Of a stretch of DNA of 64,000 bases, positions 1 to 9,424 are shown piece by piece. Origin of the DNA: Altererythrobacter epoxidivorans (GTDB lineage: Bacteria > Pseudomonadota > Alphaproteobacteria > Sphingomonadales > Sphingomonadaceae); assembly GCF_001281485.1 (NCBI RefSeq), contig NZ_CP012669.1:2139501-2203500 (forward strand), given 5' to 3'. The notes below the pieces were generated by a model, which worked only from the letters and a program-made list of their open reading frames with translations, was not told the origin of the DNA and did not search any database. Within the stretch, counting starts at the first letter, position 1; every line of letters starts with the position of its first letter. A program made the translations under genes and the position numbers.

Positions 1-968
1 AGCACTTTCTTCGCTGCAGGGACCGGGGCGTTGAGCATAAGCGTCGGGCAATCGCCCTGGTTGGCATAGGCAACGATCCGGCCGCGCGGCTTGAGGCCAT
101 GCTCCTTGGCATAGTCTCCCGATGTAATCAGGAGTGCCGCAGCACCATCGACCACGCCCGAGCTGTTCCCGGCGTGATGGAAATGCTGGATCTCGAGATC
201 GGGATACTTGCGATTGATCTGCTTGCGGAAGGTAGTGCCACCGATATCGAAATCCGCCAGCTTGCCGAAGCTCGGATTCAGCGCAGCAAGCCCTTCGGCA
301 GTCGTTTCGGGGCGGGGAAATTCCTCGTGATCGAGCGCGACGGAGCCGTCCTCGTTGTACACGGTCACAACGGATTTTTCGAAGCGCCCTTCGTCGATCG
401 CACGCTTTGCACGCTGCTGGCTGACCAGCGCCAGGGCATCGAGATCTTCGCGGCTGATACCTTCCATCGAAGCGATGGCATCGCCGCACACGCCCTGGTG
501 GCTTTGCGGGTGAAGCACGTCGAGCGCTTCGTTACCCGCACCCATCAGACGTGGCGGAAGTCCGGCATTCGCCTGTTCTGCCGCATAGGCCGTGGTGTAG
601 CTCATCATCTCGGTACCGCCGGCGATGACGCAATCTTCCATGCCCGACATGACGGTTGCCGACGCGAGATTCACCGAGGTGATGCCGCCGCCGCAGAACC
701 GGTCGAGCGTCGTCCCGCTCGCCGAAATGTCATAGCCTGCTGCAAGTGCGGACATCCGGCCGAGGTCGCCGCCCTGCTTCCCGTTCTGGCTGCTGGTCGA
801 CCAGATGATGTCGTCCACGGACGAGGTGTCGAGATCGTTGCGATCCTTGAGCGCCGAAAGAACAGTGGCCGCCAGATGCTGCGGATGCAGGTGCGACAGC
901 GCGCCCTTGCCGGGCTTGCCAACGCCGCGCGGGGTCCTGACGGCATCGATGATATAGGCTTCGGCCAT
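1..968 (-). CDS. Acetyl-CoA C-acyltransferase (thiolase), 3' end outside the window
   Basis: Thiolase that cleaves 3-ketoacyl-CoA with CoA in the last step of beta-oxidation, or condenses acetyl-CoA in the reverse direction. The reading frame opens at ATG 966-968 after the ribosome-binding site GAGGAA and stays open to the window edge, so about 322 residues are visible and the C-terminal part is missing. The N-terminus MAEAYIIDAVRTPRG is typical of the family. The nucleophilic cysteine lies in LDRFCGGGITSVNLA, and a later HHAGNSSGVVDGAA block matches the thiolase fold. It is divergent from the enoyl-CoA hydratase at 1087, and together with the acyl-CoA dehydrogenase they make a beta-oxidation set. 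Chain-length preference cannot be read from the sequence. Confidence 0.93.
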   Translation of the reverse strand, partial: MAEAYIIDAVRTPRGVGKPGKGALSHLHPQHLAATVLSALKDRNDLDTSSVDDIIWSTSSQNGKQGGDLGRMSALAAGYDISASGTTLDRFCGGGITSVNLASATVMSGMEDCVIAGGTEMMSYTTAYAAEQANAGLPPRLMGAGNEALDVLHPQSHQGVCGDAIASMEGISREDLDALALVSQQRAKRAIDEGRFEKSVVTVYNEDGSVALDHEEFPRPETTAEGLAALNPSFGKLADFDIGGTTFRKQINRKYPDLEIQHFHHAGNSSGVVDGAAALLITSGDYAKEHGLKPRGRIVAYANQGDCPTLMLNAPVPAAKKV

Positions 969-1086
969 GTAGTGATTCCTCTTCCGTGTTCGTTATTGCA
1001 GTTGACGTAACCGTAAACCGCCTGCACCACTCGCACAAGAATTCAGTTTCAAAACGAAATGACAATTTTGAGAGGAGAGTGACCGC

Positions 1087-1848
1087 ATGAGCGACGATGT
1101 CCTGACGGAAGTCCGCGATGGCATACTGATCATCACCATCAACCGCCCCGAGGCGAAGAACGCGATGAACAAGGCCGCAGCCGAGGGAATCGCCGCCGCC
1201 ATCGACCGGCTCGATTCGGAAGATGACCTGCGCGTCGGAATCCTGACCGGGGCTGGCGGAACCTTCTGTTCGGGCATGGACCTCAAGGGTTTCCTGCGCG
1301 GCGAATCGCCCAGCGTCGAAGGCCGCGGTTTCGGTGGCATCACGCAGAAAGGCCCGGTCAAACCGCTGATCGCCGCAGTCGAAGGCTATGCCCTGGCAGG
1401 TGGCATGGAACTGATGATTTCGTGCGACCTGATCGTTGCCAACAAGGATTCGAAGTTCGGCATTCCCGAAGCGAAGCGCGGACTGGCTGCCGCCGCCGGC
1501 GGCCTGATGAAGCTGCCGCACCTGATCCCGCCGAAGATCGCGATGGAACTCGCACTGACCGGCGACTTCATCGACACAGCGCGCGCCTACGAACTCGGCC
1601 TGATCAACCGCGTCGTCGACGGATCGGCGCTCGACGCAGCGATCGAACTCGCCGGACGCATCACGGCCAACGGCCCGATCGCAGTCCGCGTCTCGAAGCA
1701 GATCGTTGTCGAATCGGCCGACTGGAGCTCGGAAGAGATGTGGGACAAGCAGGCCAAGCTGCTGCCGCAGGTATTCATGAGCGAAGATGCCCGCGAAGGC
1801 GCGGCAGCCTTTGCCGAAAAACGCGCGCCGAACTGGAAGGGAAAGTAA
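1087..1848 (+). CDS. Enoyl-CoA hydratase (crotonase family)
   Basis: Hydrates 2-enoyl-CoA to 3-hydroxyacyl-CoA in beta-oxidation. The 253-residue length is normal for a single-domain crotonase. The oxyanion-hole region is GGTFCSGMDLKG (about 58-68) together with ALAGGMELMISCDL (about 102-114). Both glutamates used by hydratases are present at the expected places: Glu108 in GGMEL and Glu128 in FGIPEAKRG. This favours a hydratase over an isomerase or thioesterase relative. The start is set by GGAGAG just upstream of ATG 1087. The acyl-CoA dehydrogenase follows 48 bases downstream on the same strand, so the two are probably one transcript. Confidence 0.93.
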   Translation: MSDDVLTEVRDGILIITINRPEAKNAMNKAAAEGIAAAIDRLDSEDDLRVGILTGAGGTFCSGMDLKGFLRGESPSVEGRGFGGITQKGPVKPLIAAVEGYALAGGMELMISCDLIVANKDSKFGIPEAKRGLAAAAGGLMKLPHLIPPKIAMELALTGDFIDTARAYELGLINRVVDGSALDAAIELAGRITANGPIAVRVSKQIVVESADWSSEEMWDKQAKLLPQVFMSEDAREGAAAFAEKRAPNWKGK

Positions 1849-1896
1849 GACCCGGCGCAATCAACCGAACGGAATTGGAGAGAGGAAAGACAGGCC

Positions 1897-3060
1897 ATGG
1901 CCGCAATCGACGTACCCCAGCCCGAATTCATGGACGACGAGGAGATTTCGATCTTCGCCGACGCCGTGGGAAAATTCTACCAGCAGCACGCACCGGAAAA
2001 GCGCGTCCTCAAATGGCGTGAAGAAGGCCAGGTCGAACGCGACTTCTGGCGTGAAGCGGGCCAGGCCGGGCTGCTCGGCGTGTCGGTGCCGGAGGAATAC
2101 GGCGGCCATGGCGGCGATTTCCGCCACGAGATGGTCGTGATCGACCAGCAGGCAAAACATGGCGTCGAAGGTTTTGCCGCCAGCCTGCACAATACGGTCA
2201 TCCTGCCTTACGTCGTCCGTCACGGTACCGAGGAGCAGAAGAAGAAATATCTTCCGAAGCTGGTTTCGGGCGAGCTGGTCAGCGCCATCGCAATGACCGA
2301 ACCGGGTGTCGGGTCAGACCTCCAGTCGATCACGACGACAGCGCTGAAGGACGGCAACGGCTATCGTATCAACGGGGCCAAGACCTACATCTCGAACGGG
2401 CAGACGGCCGACTTCATCATCGTTGTCGCCAAGACCGACCCGAACGAGCGCGCCAAGGGTATTTCCCTGATGCTGCTCGAAACCGACGGCGCCGAAGGTT
2501 TCCAGCGCGGCAAGAAGCTCGACAAGATCGGGCTTGATGCTGCCGACACCTCCGAACTGTTCTTCGACGACGTGTTCGTACCGTCCGAGAACGTCCTCGG
2601 CGGCGTAGAGGGCAAGGGCTTCTACCAGTTGATGGGCGAACTGCCGCAGGAACGCCTGATCATCGCCATGGGCGCAATGACCGGCATCGAGAAGGCACTG
2701 GAAACGACGCTCGACTACGTGAAGAGCCGCAAGGCCTTCGGTCAGACCATCTGGGACTTCCAGAACACGCAGTTCGTGCTGGCCGACCTGAAGGCACGCG
2801 GTACTGCAGCGCGGGTGTTCGTCAACGACTGCATCGCCCGTCACCTGAAGGGCGAACTCGACGTCGCAACCGCCTGCATGGCCAAGTACTGGGTCACCGA
2901 ATTGCAGGGCGAAGTCGTCGACAAGTGCCTGCAGTTCCACGGCGGCGCCGGCTACATCAATGATTATCCGATCGCCCGGATGTACCGCGACAGCCGCATC
3001 ACGCGGATCTTCGGCGGGTCGAACGAAGTCATGAAAATGGTCATTTCCCGCTCGATGTAA
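1897..3060 (+). CDS. Acyl-CoA dehydrogenase, long-chain (LCAD) type
   Basis: FAD enzyme that introduces the first trans-2 double bond into acyl-CoA. Its 387 residues are standard. Signature 1 is AMTEPGVGSDLQS (132-144). The C-terminal signature is QFHGGAGYINDYPIARMYRD followed by RIFGGSNEVMK. The position that holds the catalytic Glu in medium-chain enzymes (YEGT) is Gly here (FGGS). A Glu instead occurs at 252 in LPQERL, the helix-G position used by LCAD and isovaleryl-CoA dehydrogenase. The protein is therefore of LCAD architecture. It lies downstream of the hydratase, preceded by GGAGAGAGGAAAG, and is followed by a strong hairpin. Confidence 0.94.
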   Translation: MAAIDVPQPEFMDDEEISIFADAVGKFYQQHAPEKRVLKWREEGQVERDFWREAGQAGLLGVSVPEEYGGHGGDFRHEMVVIDQQAKHGVEGFAASLHNTVILPYVVRHGTEEQKKKYLPKLVSGELVSAIAMTEPGVGSDLQSITTTALKDGNGYRINGAKTYISNGQTADFIIVVAKTDPNERAKGISLMLLETDGAEGFQRGKKLDKIGLDAADTSELFFDDVFVPSENVLGGVEGKGFYQLMGELPQERLIIAMGAMTGIEKALETTLDYVKSRKAFGQTIWDFQNTQFVLADLKARGTAARVFVNDCIARHLKGELDVATACMAKYWVTELQGEVVDKCLQFHGGAGYINDYPIARMYRDSRITRIFGGSNEVMKMVISRSM

Positions 3061-3127
3061 CGGCAGGATGGGTGTTCCGCAGGGGCACCCGGCCGGCCTT
3101 CAGATCGCTCTAGAGCGACACAAGAAA

Positions 3128-3166
3128 GGGGCGGCCCGCCAACCGGCGAGCCGCCCCTCTTCTTTT
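3128..3166 (+). terminator. Rho-independent terminator after the acyl-CoA dehydrogenase
   Basis: GGGGCGGC (3128-3135) pairs perfectly with GCCGCCCC (3150-3157), with a short inner CCG/CGG stem, and is followed by TCTTCTTTT. It sits between the dehydrogenase (+) and the TonB receptor (-). The AAGAAA on the left side suggests it can serve both convergent genes. Confidence 0.8.
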
Positions 3167-3177
3167 GCGATCGCTGC

Positions 3178-5808
3178 TTAGAAGCGCGAGCGAACTGTCA
3201 CGCCATAGGTGCGCGGATCGTCGATGAAGGCGCTGCGACCGGTTCCGATCCCGCTGCCCGTAAGCGGCGTGTTGAAGGTGACGCCGCGAGTGATCTCGTT
3301 GAAGATGTTACGTCCCCAGAACTCGATCGACAGCGAATCGTCCGGCGTCTTGAAGCCGAGACGGGCGTTGACCTTCACATTGGCTTCCTGGACGTCGAAC
3401 GCGACCGGACCGGTGAGCACACCGTTTTCCGAAAGCAGGCCCTTGGTGCTTGTGCGACGGTCGCTTTCGTAACGCACGTTGACGTTCGCCAACATTTCCC
3501 AATTGGTGCCCGACGAGATCGGACCATCGTAGGTCATGCCGAAGACACCGACCCACTTGGGAGCATTAGTGAGCGAAGTGTCACACAGTTCGATGGCGGG
3601 GTTGGGACCACCTGCCTCGACATAGCGGCGATCGCAGTCGCTGCCGTATTTCGCATCGGTGTAGGTCACCGACAGCGAGTTGCTGACATACGGGTTCCAC
3701 TGCGAGAACAGTTCGGCTTCGACGCCCTTCGCCGTCACATCATCGACGTTGAAGGTCTGGAACTGCGTGCCGGTGAATTCCAAGACCTGGAAGTTCGACA
3801 GCTCGTTGTAGAAGAAGGCGAAGTTGGCACGGCCGCGGCCATCCAAGATCGTCGACTTCACACCGATTTCGTAAGAGTCGATTTCTTCCGACTGGAACCG
3901 CGGATCGCCGCCGCTGGCAGCAGCAGTCGAGTCGAGGTTGAAGCCGCCTGCCTTGTAGCCATGCGTGAAGCTGGCATAGGTCAGCAGGTCGGGGTTCGGT
4001 TCCCAACCGATCTGGCCGGTATAGATGAATTCGTCATCGCTGAAGTTGAGGTCGAATTCCTTAGGCAGGAAGCTGACGCCGAGCGCCGGTGCAGCGAACG
4101 GGAAGCAGTTGATGAACGCTGCCGGGCCGTTGAGCGCGGGAAGCGAAAGCACCCCTGCCAGCTGGGCACCGACCACCGGTTCGAGCGCCGCATAGGCATC
4201 TGCCTGCGGTGTCCCCGCCAGCGTCAGGCCGGCAAGGCAGGCCGGGTTGCTGGCGTCGAGCTGGTCGTAGCTGCCATCCTTGCTGTCATCGACGTAACGT
4301 GCGCCCAGCGTCACGCTGAAATTATCCGTCACGTTGATGATGTTGTGGGTGAAGACCGACCAGCTTTCGCCCTTCTGTTCATACCGGTTGTAACCGTATG
4401 CGTTGTCGGCACTGATCGGCGTCGCGAAGATCGCCGGATTGGGCGTGCCGGCAAGCACCGAGTTGAGGTAGGCACCCGCCTGGGCGACATATCCCAGATA
4501 GGCCGGGGCAAGCGCGCCCAGGACCGGGCCGAAGTTCGCCTGGCCGACATAGGCCTGGAAGTCCGGGCCGAGCGTCAGGCTGGCTTCTTCGACGATCTTT
4601 TCATCGGCGTAGTAAGCGCCGACCAGCCAGTCGAGCATGCCGGCAGTACCCTGCAGGCGGGCTTCCGCAGTGAAGGTCTTGATGTCGTCGAACGTCGGCG
4701 GAAGCACGTCTTCCGTGACACCGGCGACCGAATAGACCTGAACTCCCTGGAAGTCGTCCTGAATGCTCTTTGCATGGAAGTCGCGATAGGCGACCAGGGC
4801 AGTGAATTCGGCCGGACCGAAGTCGTAGGTCAGTTCACCCGAGATGCCCCACTGCTTGTTGCCGTTCACGAACTTTTCGGAGTTGCCGTAAAGATCGCTC
4901 TTGTCGATGCGGTTCAGCGTGACATTGCCGTCCGTTGCCGGAAGGAATGGCGCGACGAAGCCGTTCGGATAGGCAGCATCGATGTATGACTGCGTGTAAC
5001 CTGCGCCGGGCGACAGTGTGATCGCGTCGCAGCACAGTTCATCCGCCTTCTGGTAGTCGGCGATGATGCGCAGGCTCATGTCGGGCGAAGGCTCCCACAG
5101 GGCCTGGCCGCGCAGCATGTAGCGGTCCTTGTCGTTCACATCGTTGCCGCTGGCATCGATCAGGAAGCCGTCCCGCTTGCGATATGCACCGGTCAGGCGA
5201 ACACCGAAGGTTTCGCCGACAGGGGCGTTCACCGCACCCTTCACGTTGATAAAGTTGTAATTGCCGTAGGTCGCTTCGACGAAGCCGCCGAATTCGTTGA
5301 GATCCGGCGGATTGTTGCGGACCACGACTGCACCCGCTGTGGTATTGCGACCGAAGAGCGTGCCCTGCGGGCCGCGGAGGATTTCGACCTGCTGCACGTC
5401 GACCAGTTCGCCGAGTGCGACACCCGGGCGAGACTGATAGACGCCGTCGATGAAGACACCGACCGCGCTTTCGAGGCCGATGTTGTTACCGGTGGTGCCG
5501 ATGCCGCGGATACGGATCGAGGTACCTTGCGATTCCGTCTGCGAGGACTGGATGTTGAAGCTCGGTGCGACCGTGGACAATGTCTGGATGTTGTTGACGC
5601 CCTGACGGTTCAGTTCCTGCGGCGTCACCGCGGTCACGGCGATCGGAATATCCTGGACGTCGGAGGCGCGGCGCGTTGCCGTAACGATAATGACATTGTC
5701 GGCAGCCGGGGTCCGGGCCGACGCCTGGTCCTCATCCTGCGCAAAAGCCGGGGTGGCCAGGGAAGTACCGACGAGCAACCCAGCCGCATAAGCGAGCTTA
5801 CGATTCAT
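3178..5808 (-). CDS. TonB-dependent outer-membrane receptor
   Basis: A 22-strand beta-barrel importer in the outer membrane, driven by TonB. The 876-residue protein has a signal peptide with cleavage near ATPAFA|QDED, a TonB box (VIIVTATR, about 39-46), and a plug domain with IPIAVTAVTPQELN and VEILRGPQGTLFGRNTTAGA. It ends in an aromatic residue (VTVRSRF), as outer-membrane barrels do. The plug resembles the large sphingomonad receptors often linked to hydrophobic or aromatic substrates; the true substrate is unknown. The start is supported by GGAGAGG just upstream. It is divergent from the flavin monooxygenase at 6080, so the two may share a substrate or control region (inference). Confidence 0.93.
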   Translation of the reverse strand: MNRKLAYAAGLLVGTSLATPAFAQDEDQASARTPAADNVIIVTATRRASDVQDIPIAVTAVTPQELNRQGVNNIQTLSTVAPSFNIQSSQTESQGTSIRIRGIGTTGNNIGLESAVGVFIDGVYQSRPGVALGELVDVQQVEILRGPQGTLFGRNTTAGAVVVRNNPPDLNEFGGFVEATYGNYNFINVKGAVNAPVGETFGVRLTGAYRKRDGFLIDASGNDVNDKDRYMLRGQALWEPSPDMSLRIIADYQKADELCCDAITLSPGAGYTQSYIDAAYPNGFVAPFLPATDGNVTLNRIDKSDLYGNSEKFVNGNKQWGISGELTYDFGPAEFTALVAYRDFHAKSIQDDFQGVQVYSVAGVTEDVLPPTFDDIKTFTAEARLQGTAGMLDWLVGAYYADEKIVEEASLTLGPDFQAYVGQANFGPVLGALAPAYLGYVAQAGAYLNSVLAGTPNPAIFATPISADNAYGYNRYEQKGESWSVFTHNIINVTDNFSVTLGARYVDDSKDGSYDQLDASNPACLAGLTLAGTPQADAYAALEPVVGAQLAGVLSLPALNGPAAFINCFPFAAPALGVSFLPKEFDLNFSDDEFIYTGQIGWEPNPDLLTYASFTHGYKAGGFNLDSTAAASGGDPRFQSEEIDSYEIGVKSTILDGRGRANFAFFYNELSNFQVLEFTGTQFQTFNVDDVTAKGVEAELFSQWNPYVSNSLSVTYTDAKYGSDCDRRYVEAGGPNPAIELCDTSLTNAPKWVGVFGMTYDGPISSGTNWEMLANVNVRYESDRRTSTKGLLSENGVLTGPVAFDVQEANVKVNARLGFKTPDDSLSIEFWGRNIFNEITRGVTFNTPLTGSGIGTGRSAFIDDPRTYGVTVRSRF

Positions 5809-5847
5809 GATATCCTCTCCACAATAATGTTATTTTTGTGCGGCGAG

Positions 5848-5875
5848 ACTATCAGTGGCTTAGCACATCTAACAA
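5848..5875 (-). promoter_or_regulatory. Candidate promoter of the TonB receptor
   Basis: On the minus strand TTGTTA (5870-5875) is separated by 16 bases from GATAGT (5848-5853), a fair match to -35/-10 hexamers. It lies about 40 bases upstream of the receptor start. Found by eye only. Confidence 0.33.
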
Positions 5876-6079
5876 GAGGAAAACCGAAGCTTTGAACCGG
5901 CACGGTGCAAAAAAGTCACATCGCGCTTCTCGGGGGCAGGATGCCGTAGCGTCATATAGGCAACATCAAAGGGTGCGATGAACCGCAGCCTTCGCGGGAT
6001 ATTGGGTTTCAAATTGCAATGATGACTCGCTTTGCCCCTCATGCTGTGCTTTCTTCACCCTCTGGAGATGGAGAGTAGA

Positions 6080-7588
6080 ATGCTGGCGACACCCCCTGAT
6101 TTTGACATGTTGATCGTCGGAGCCGGAATTAGCGGCATCGGCATGGCAGCCCATATGCGGATGAAATCGCCCGGTCGCAGCTTCGCCATCGTCGAGCGCC
6201 GTGACCAGATCGGCGGGACCTGGGACCTGTTCCGCTATCCCGGCATCCGTTCCGACAGCGACATGCATACGCTGGGTTTCGACTTCGAACCCTGGAGACA
6301 TGAGAAGTCGATCGCCGACGGCCCTTCTATCCTCGACTACCTGAACCGGATCGCGGACGAGCGCGACATCCGCCGACACATCCATTTCGGCCAGAAGGTC
6401 GTTTCGGCGGACTTCCGCCCCGACGAAGCGCGCTGGCACGTCACCGTCGAAAGCGAAGATGGAGAGCGCAAGCTGATGACCGCCAACTTCCTCTATCTCG
6501 GTTCGGGCTATTACGACTACGACGATCCCTATGATGCCGGGTTCGATTTCAGCAAATTCGAAGGGAAGGTCGTCCATCCCCAGTTCTGGCCTGAAGACAT
6601 GGACTACAGCGGCAAGAACGTCGTCGTGATCGGTTCGGGAGCTACCGCAGTCACCATCGTCCCTTCGATGGCGGACAAGGCGGCCAAGGTCACCATGCTT
6701 CAGCGCACGCCGACCTGGATGTTCTCGCGCCCGGCGAAGGACGCGGTGGCGAACTTCCTGCGCAAGATCCTGCCGGAGAAGACCGCCTATGCGATCACCC
6801 GGTTCAAGAACATCAAGATGCAGGATTTCAGCTTCAAGATGGCTCGGAACAAGCCGGAGAAGGTGAAGGAAGGCCTGCACAAGCGGATCGAGAAGGCGCT
6901 GGGAAAGGATTTCGATCGCGAAGCCTTCACCCCGCCCTATGACCCATGGGACCAGCGCCTGTGTCTCGTGCCGGACAACGACCTGTTCGACGCGATGAAG
7001 GCGGGCAAGGCCGACATCGTGACAGGGAATATCGAGCGGTTCGAGAAAGAAGGCGTCCGCCTCAAATCGGGCGAACTCCTGCCGGCAGACATCATCGTGA
7101 CCGCCACCGGGTTGAAGCTGGCCGTTGCCGGCAAGATCGCGATCAGCGTCGCAGGAGAGCCGGTCGATTTCAGCCAGCGTTATTACTACAAGGGCTGCAT
7201 GTTCTCGAACCTGCCCAACCTTGCGGTGGTGTTCGGCTATCTCAACGCCAGCTGGACGCTCAGGGCCGATATCAATTCGGACTACATCTGCCGCGTGCTG
7301 AACCACATGGAGGCGACGGGGACTGACCTCGCCACGCCGGTGCTGACCGCAGAGGAAGAAGCGAAGATCGAAGACGACAACATCTTCGATTTCTCGTCCG
7401 GCTATATCCAGCGCGCCATGCATATCATGCCGAAGAGCGCAAAGGCCTATCCGTGGCGGCTCAACCAGGAATATGTCTTCGACCGTAAGATGCTGAAGGA
7501 CGGCCCGGTCGAAGATGGCCTGCTGACCTTCACCAAGGTCGGGGCCAATGCCGTGCAGCGGGACGAACAACTCGAAGCTGCGGAGTAG
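6080..7588 (+). CDS. Baeyer-Villiger-type flavin monooxygenase
   Basis: Class B flavoprotein monooxygenase, predicted to use FAD, NADPH and O2 to oxygenate ketones or related compounds in the cytoplasm. The first dinucleotide fold has GAGISG (14-19) and the second GSGATA (185-190). Between them FEGKVVHPQFWP (160-171) fits the Baeyer-Villiger fingerprint FxGxxxHxxxWP exactly. I chose ATG 6080 (502 residues), preceded by GGAGAG. ATG 6068 and 6032 are in frame but lack a good ribosome-binding site. The substrate is unknown. The neighbouring receptor and beta-oxidation genes hint at catabolism of a hydrophobic carbonyl compound (inference). Confidence 0.88.
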   Translation: MLATPPDFDMLIVGAGISGIGMAAHMRMKSPGRSFAIVERRDQIGGTWDLFRYPGIRSDSDMHTLGFDFEPWRHEKSIADGPSILDYLNRIADERDIRRHIHFGQKVVSADFRPDEARWHVTVESEDGERKLMTANFLYLGSGYYDYDDPYDAGFDFSKFEGKVVHPQFWPEDMDYSGKNVVVIGSGATAVTIVPSMADKAAKVTMLQRTPTWMFSRPAKDAVANFLRKILPEKTAYAITRFKNIKMQDFSFKMARNKPEKVKEGLHKRIEKALGKDFDREAFTPPYDPWDQRLCLVPDNDLFDAMKAGKADIVTGNIERFEKEGVRLKSGELLPADIIVTATGLKLAVAGKIAISVAGEPVDFSQRYYYKGCMFSNLPNLAVVFGYLNASWTLRADINSDYICRVLNHMEATGTDLATPVLTAEEEAKIEDDNIFDFSSGYIQRAMHIMPKSAKAYPWRLNQEYVFDRKMLKDGPVEDGLLTFTKVGANAVQRDEQLEAAE

Positions 7589-7620
7589 CGCAGGCTGGCA
7601 AGTTTGCATAAAGACCGGGC

Positions 7621-8379
7621 ATGAGCGATCGTATCTATACCGCCGGGCTCGTCATTATCGGTGACGAGATTCTTTCCGGCCGCACGCATGACAAGAACAT
7701 CGCGCAAATCGCGACCTGGCTGCAGGTGCAGGGCATTCGCCTTGCCGAGGTCCGCGTCGTTCCCGACGTCATCGCGCGGATCGTCGAAGCGGTAAACGCG
7801 CTGCGAGAGGCAAACGACTACCTCTTCACCACCGGCGGCATCGGCCCGACGCATGACGACATCACCGTCGATGCCGTTGCCGAAGCACTGGGCGTTCCGG
7901 TGATCGTCCATCCCGAAGCGAAGGCGATGCTCGAACGGTATTACAAGAGCATCGACAAGGAACTGACCGAGGCACGGCTTCGCATGGCGCGCGTGCCCGA
8001 GGGGGCCGAGCTCATCCCCAATCGCATGTCGGGCGCGCCCGGTATCAAGATCGGCAACATGCACCTGATGGCAGGCGTGCCGCACATCACTGCGGGCATG
8101 CTCGACGCCCTGACAGGGACGCTCGAAGGCGGCGCTCCGCTGCTGTCCGAAACCATCGGCTGCTGGACGCCCGAAAGCGAGGTTTCGGAGATCCTGCGCG
8201 AAGTCGAAAAGGCGCATGAGAACTGCCAGATCGGCAGCTATCCTTTCTTCCGCGAAGGGCGGGTGGGAGCGAACTTCGTCATCCGTTCGACCGATCGGGA
8301 TGCGCTGAATAGCTGCGTCGACACGCTGTGCGAGGCTCTCGGCGAAGAAGGCCTAGATTTCACGCCTGGCGGCATCTAA
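7621..8379 (+). CDS. MoCF/CinA N-terminal domain protein
   Basis: A stand-alone MoCF-like (molybdopterin-binding fold) domain of 252 residues. GDEILSGRTHDKN near residue 13 and TTGGIGPTHDDIT near residue 80 are the signatures shared by the N-terminal half of CinA and by MoeA/MogA. The C-terminal nicotinamide-nucleotide amidase half of full CinA is absent. Related domains hydrolyse ADP-ribose or bind nucleotides, so a housekeeping role in nucleotide-metabolite clean-up is possible but unproven. It follows the monooxygenase by 32 bases and starts at ATG 7621. Confidence 0.82.
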   Translation: MSDRIYTAGLVIIGDEILSGRTHDKNIAQIATWLQVQGIRLAEVRVVPDVIARIVEAVNALREANDYLFTTGGIGPTHDDITVDAVAEALGVPVIVHPEAKAMLERYYKSIDKELTEARLRMARVPEGAELIPNRMSGAPGIKIGNMHLMAGVPHITAGMLDALTGTLEGGAPLLSETIGCWTPESEVSEILREVEKAHENCQIGSYPFFREGRVGANFVIRSTDRDALNSCVDTLCEALGEEGLDFTPGGI

Positions 8380-8449
8380 CCCGCTGCCACACGGCGAAAA
8401 TTCAAGCAAAACGGTGCCTTAACCTTATCGCGCTATAGCCTCAGGCGCG

Positions 8450-9424
8450 ATGATGACCGTCTATCTGACTATCGACACCGAATATTCTTCGGGGCTGGTC
8501 GAAGGCACGCGCCTTTCCGACCGCGCGGAGAACTACGCGCGCTCGATCGCCTGCATCTCGCCGGAAGGGCCGATCGGCATCCCCCACAAGCTCAGGCTGC
8601 TGGAAGAATACGGACAGAAAGCCGTGTTCTTCGTCGATCCGATGCCGGCGCTGGTCTGGGGCGTCGCCGCGATCGAGGATGTCGTCGCGCCAATCCTGGA
8701 GGCCGGGCAGGACGTCCAGCTGCACTGCCACACCGAATGGCTCGAGATCGCCGGTGCCGACAATCCATTCGGCGGCAGGACAGGCACCAACATCGCAGAT
8801 TTCGCTTTCGAGGACCAATGCCGGATCCTCGAATATGCGCGCGATACCCTTGTTGCCGCCGGTGCCCCCATGCCGGTGGCATTTCGTGCCGGCAATTACG
8901 GCGCCAATGACGATACCTTGCGTGCGCTGGCAGAGATCGGGATTGCCTACGACACCAGCTTCTGCCCCGCGATACCCGATGGCGATTGCAAGATCTCGCT
9001 CACACAAGACGATCTTGTGCCGATCGCACATTGCAACGTGATCGAGGTGCCGATCGGCAGTATCGGCGCCGTTGGCGGCGGATTGCGCCATGCCCAGCTC
9101 ACTGCCCTCTCGCTAAGGGAGATGAGGGCCGCCGTGCGCCACGCTCGCGACGCAGGGCAACAGCAGTTCACCTTCGTCTCGCACAGCTTCGAGCTGTTCA
9201 ATCGCCGAACCCTGGCTGCGAACAAGATCGTGCGTCGCCGTTTCGACGGACTGTGCCGCGACCTTAAGAGCATGCGCCGAGTGCGCACAGGCAATTACCG
9301 TGACGATCCGCCTGCAATCGCTCCGCAGGCTCTCCAGGCAGAGCCCCTGCCCGCCGATCCGATCCGCACCGGGCTGCGCGTCGCCGAACAGCTGGTTTCG
9401 AACACGCTCTATGGTGCGCTGTGA
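8450..9424 (+). CDS. WalW-like polysaccharide deacetylase
   Basis: Predicted NodB-fold deacetylase acting on N-acetylated or O-acetylated glycan. The 324-residue protein begins MMTVYLTIDTEYSS, where TIDTE supplies the catalytic and metal Asp. The metal histidines lie in LHCHTEW (about residue 96), and FRAGNYG follows later. No signal peptide is visible, so it probably acts on a cytoplasmic or membrane-face precursor. Its stop overlaps the GTG of the next gene by four bases, so the two are co-translated. The pairing with a FemAB/BioF2-like acyltransferase recalls exopolysaccharide loci of sphingomonads. The substrate is unknown. Confidence 0.8.
   Translation: MMTVYLTIDTEYSSGLVEGTRLSDRAENYARSIACISPEGPIGIPHKLRLLEEYGQKAVFFVDPMPALVWGVAAIEDVVAPILEAGQDVQLHCHTEWLEIAGADNPFGGRTGTNIADFAFEDQCRILEYARDTLVAAGAPMPVAFRAGNYGANDDTLRALAEIGIAYDTSFCPAIPDGDCKISLTQDDLVPIAHCNVIEVPIGSIGAVGGGLRHAQLTALSLREMRAAVRHARDAGQQQFTFVSHSFELFNRRTLAANKIVRRRFDGLCRDLKSMRRVRTGNYRDDPPAIAPQALQAEPLPADPIRTGLRVAEQLVSNTLYGAL

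Noticed and set aside
99..1860. Long frames over the thiolase and enoyl-CoA hydratase (99-1010 plus, 730-1860 minus)
   Set aside because: They run antisense or out of frame to genes with clear catalytic motifs. The true thiolase frame is open to the window edge.
5966..7609. A 547-codon frame antisense to the Baeyer-Villiger monooxygenase
   Set aside because: It has no family-like motif, and the overlapping plus-strand gene has exact flavoenzyme signatures. It is another by-product of GC-rich codon use; so is the 506-codon frame at 21632-23152 opposite the symporter.
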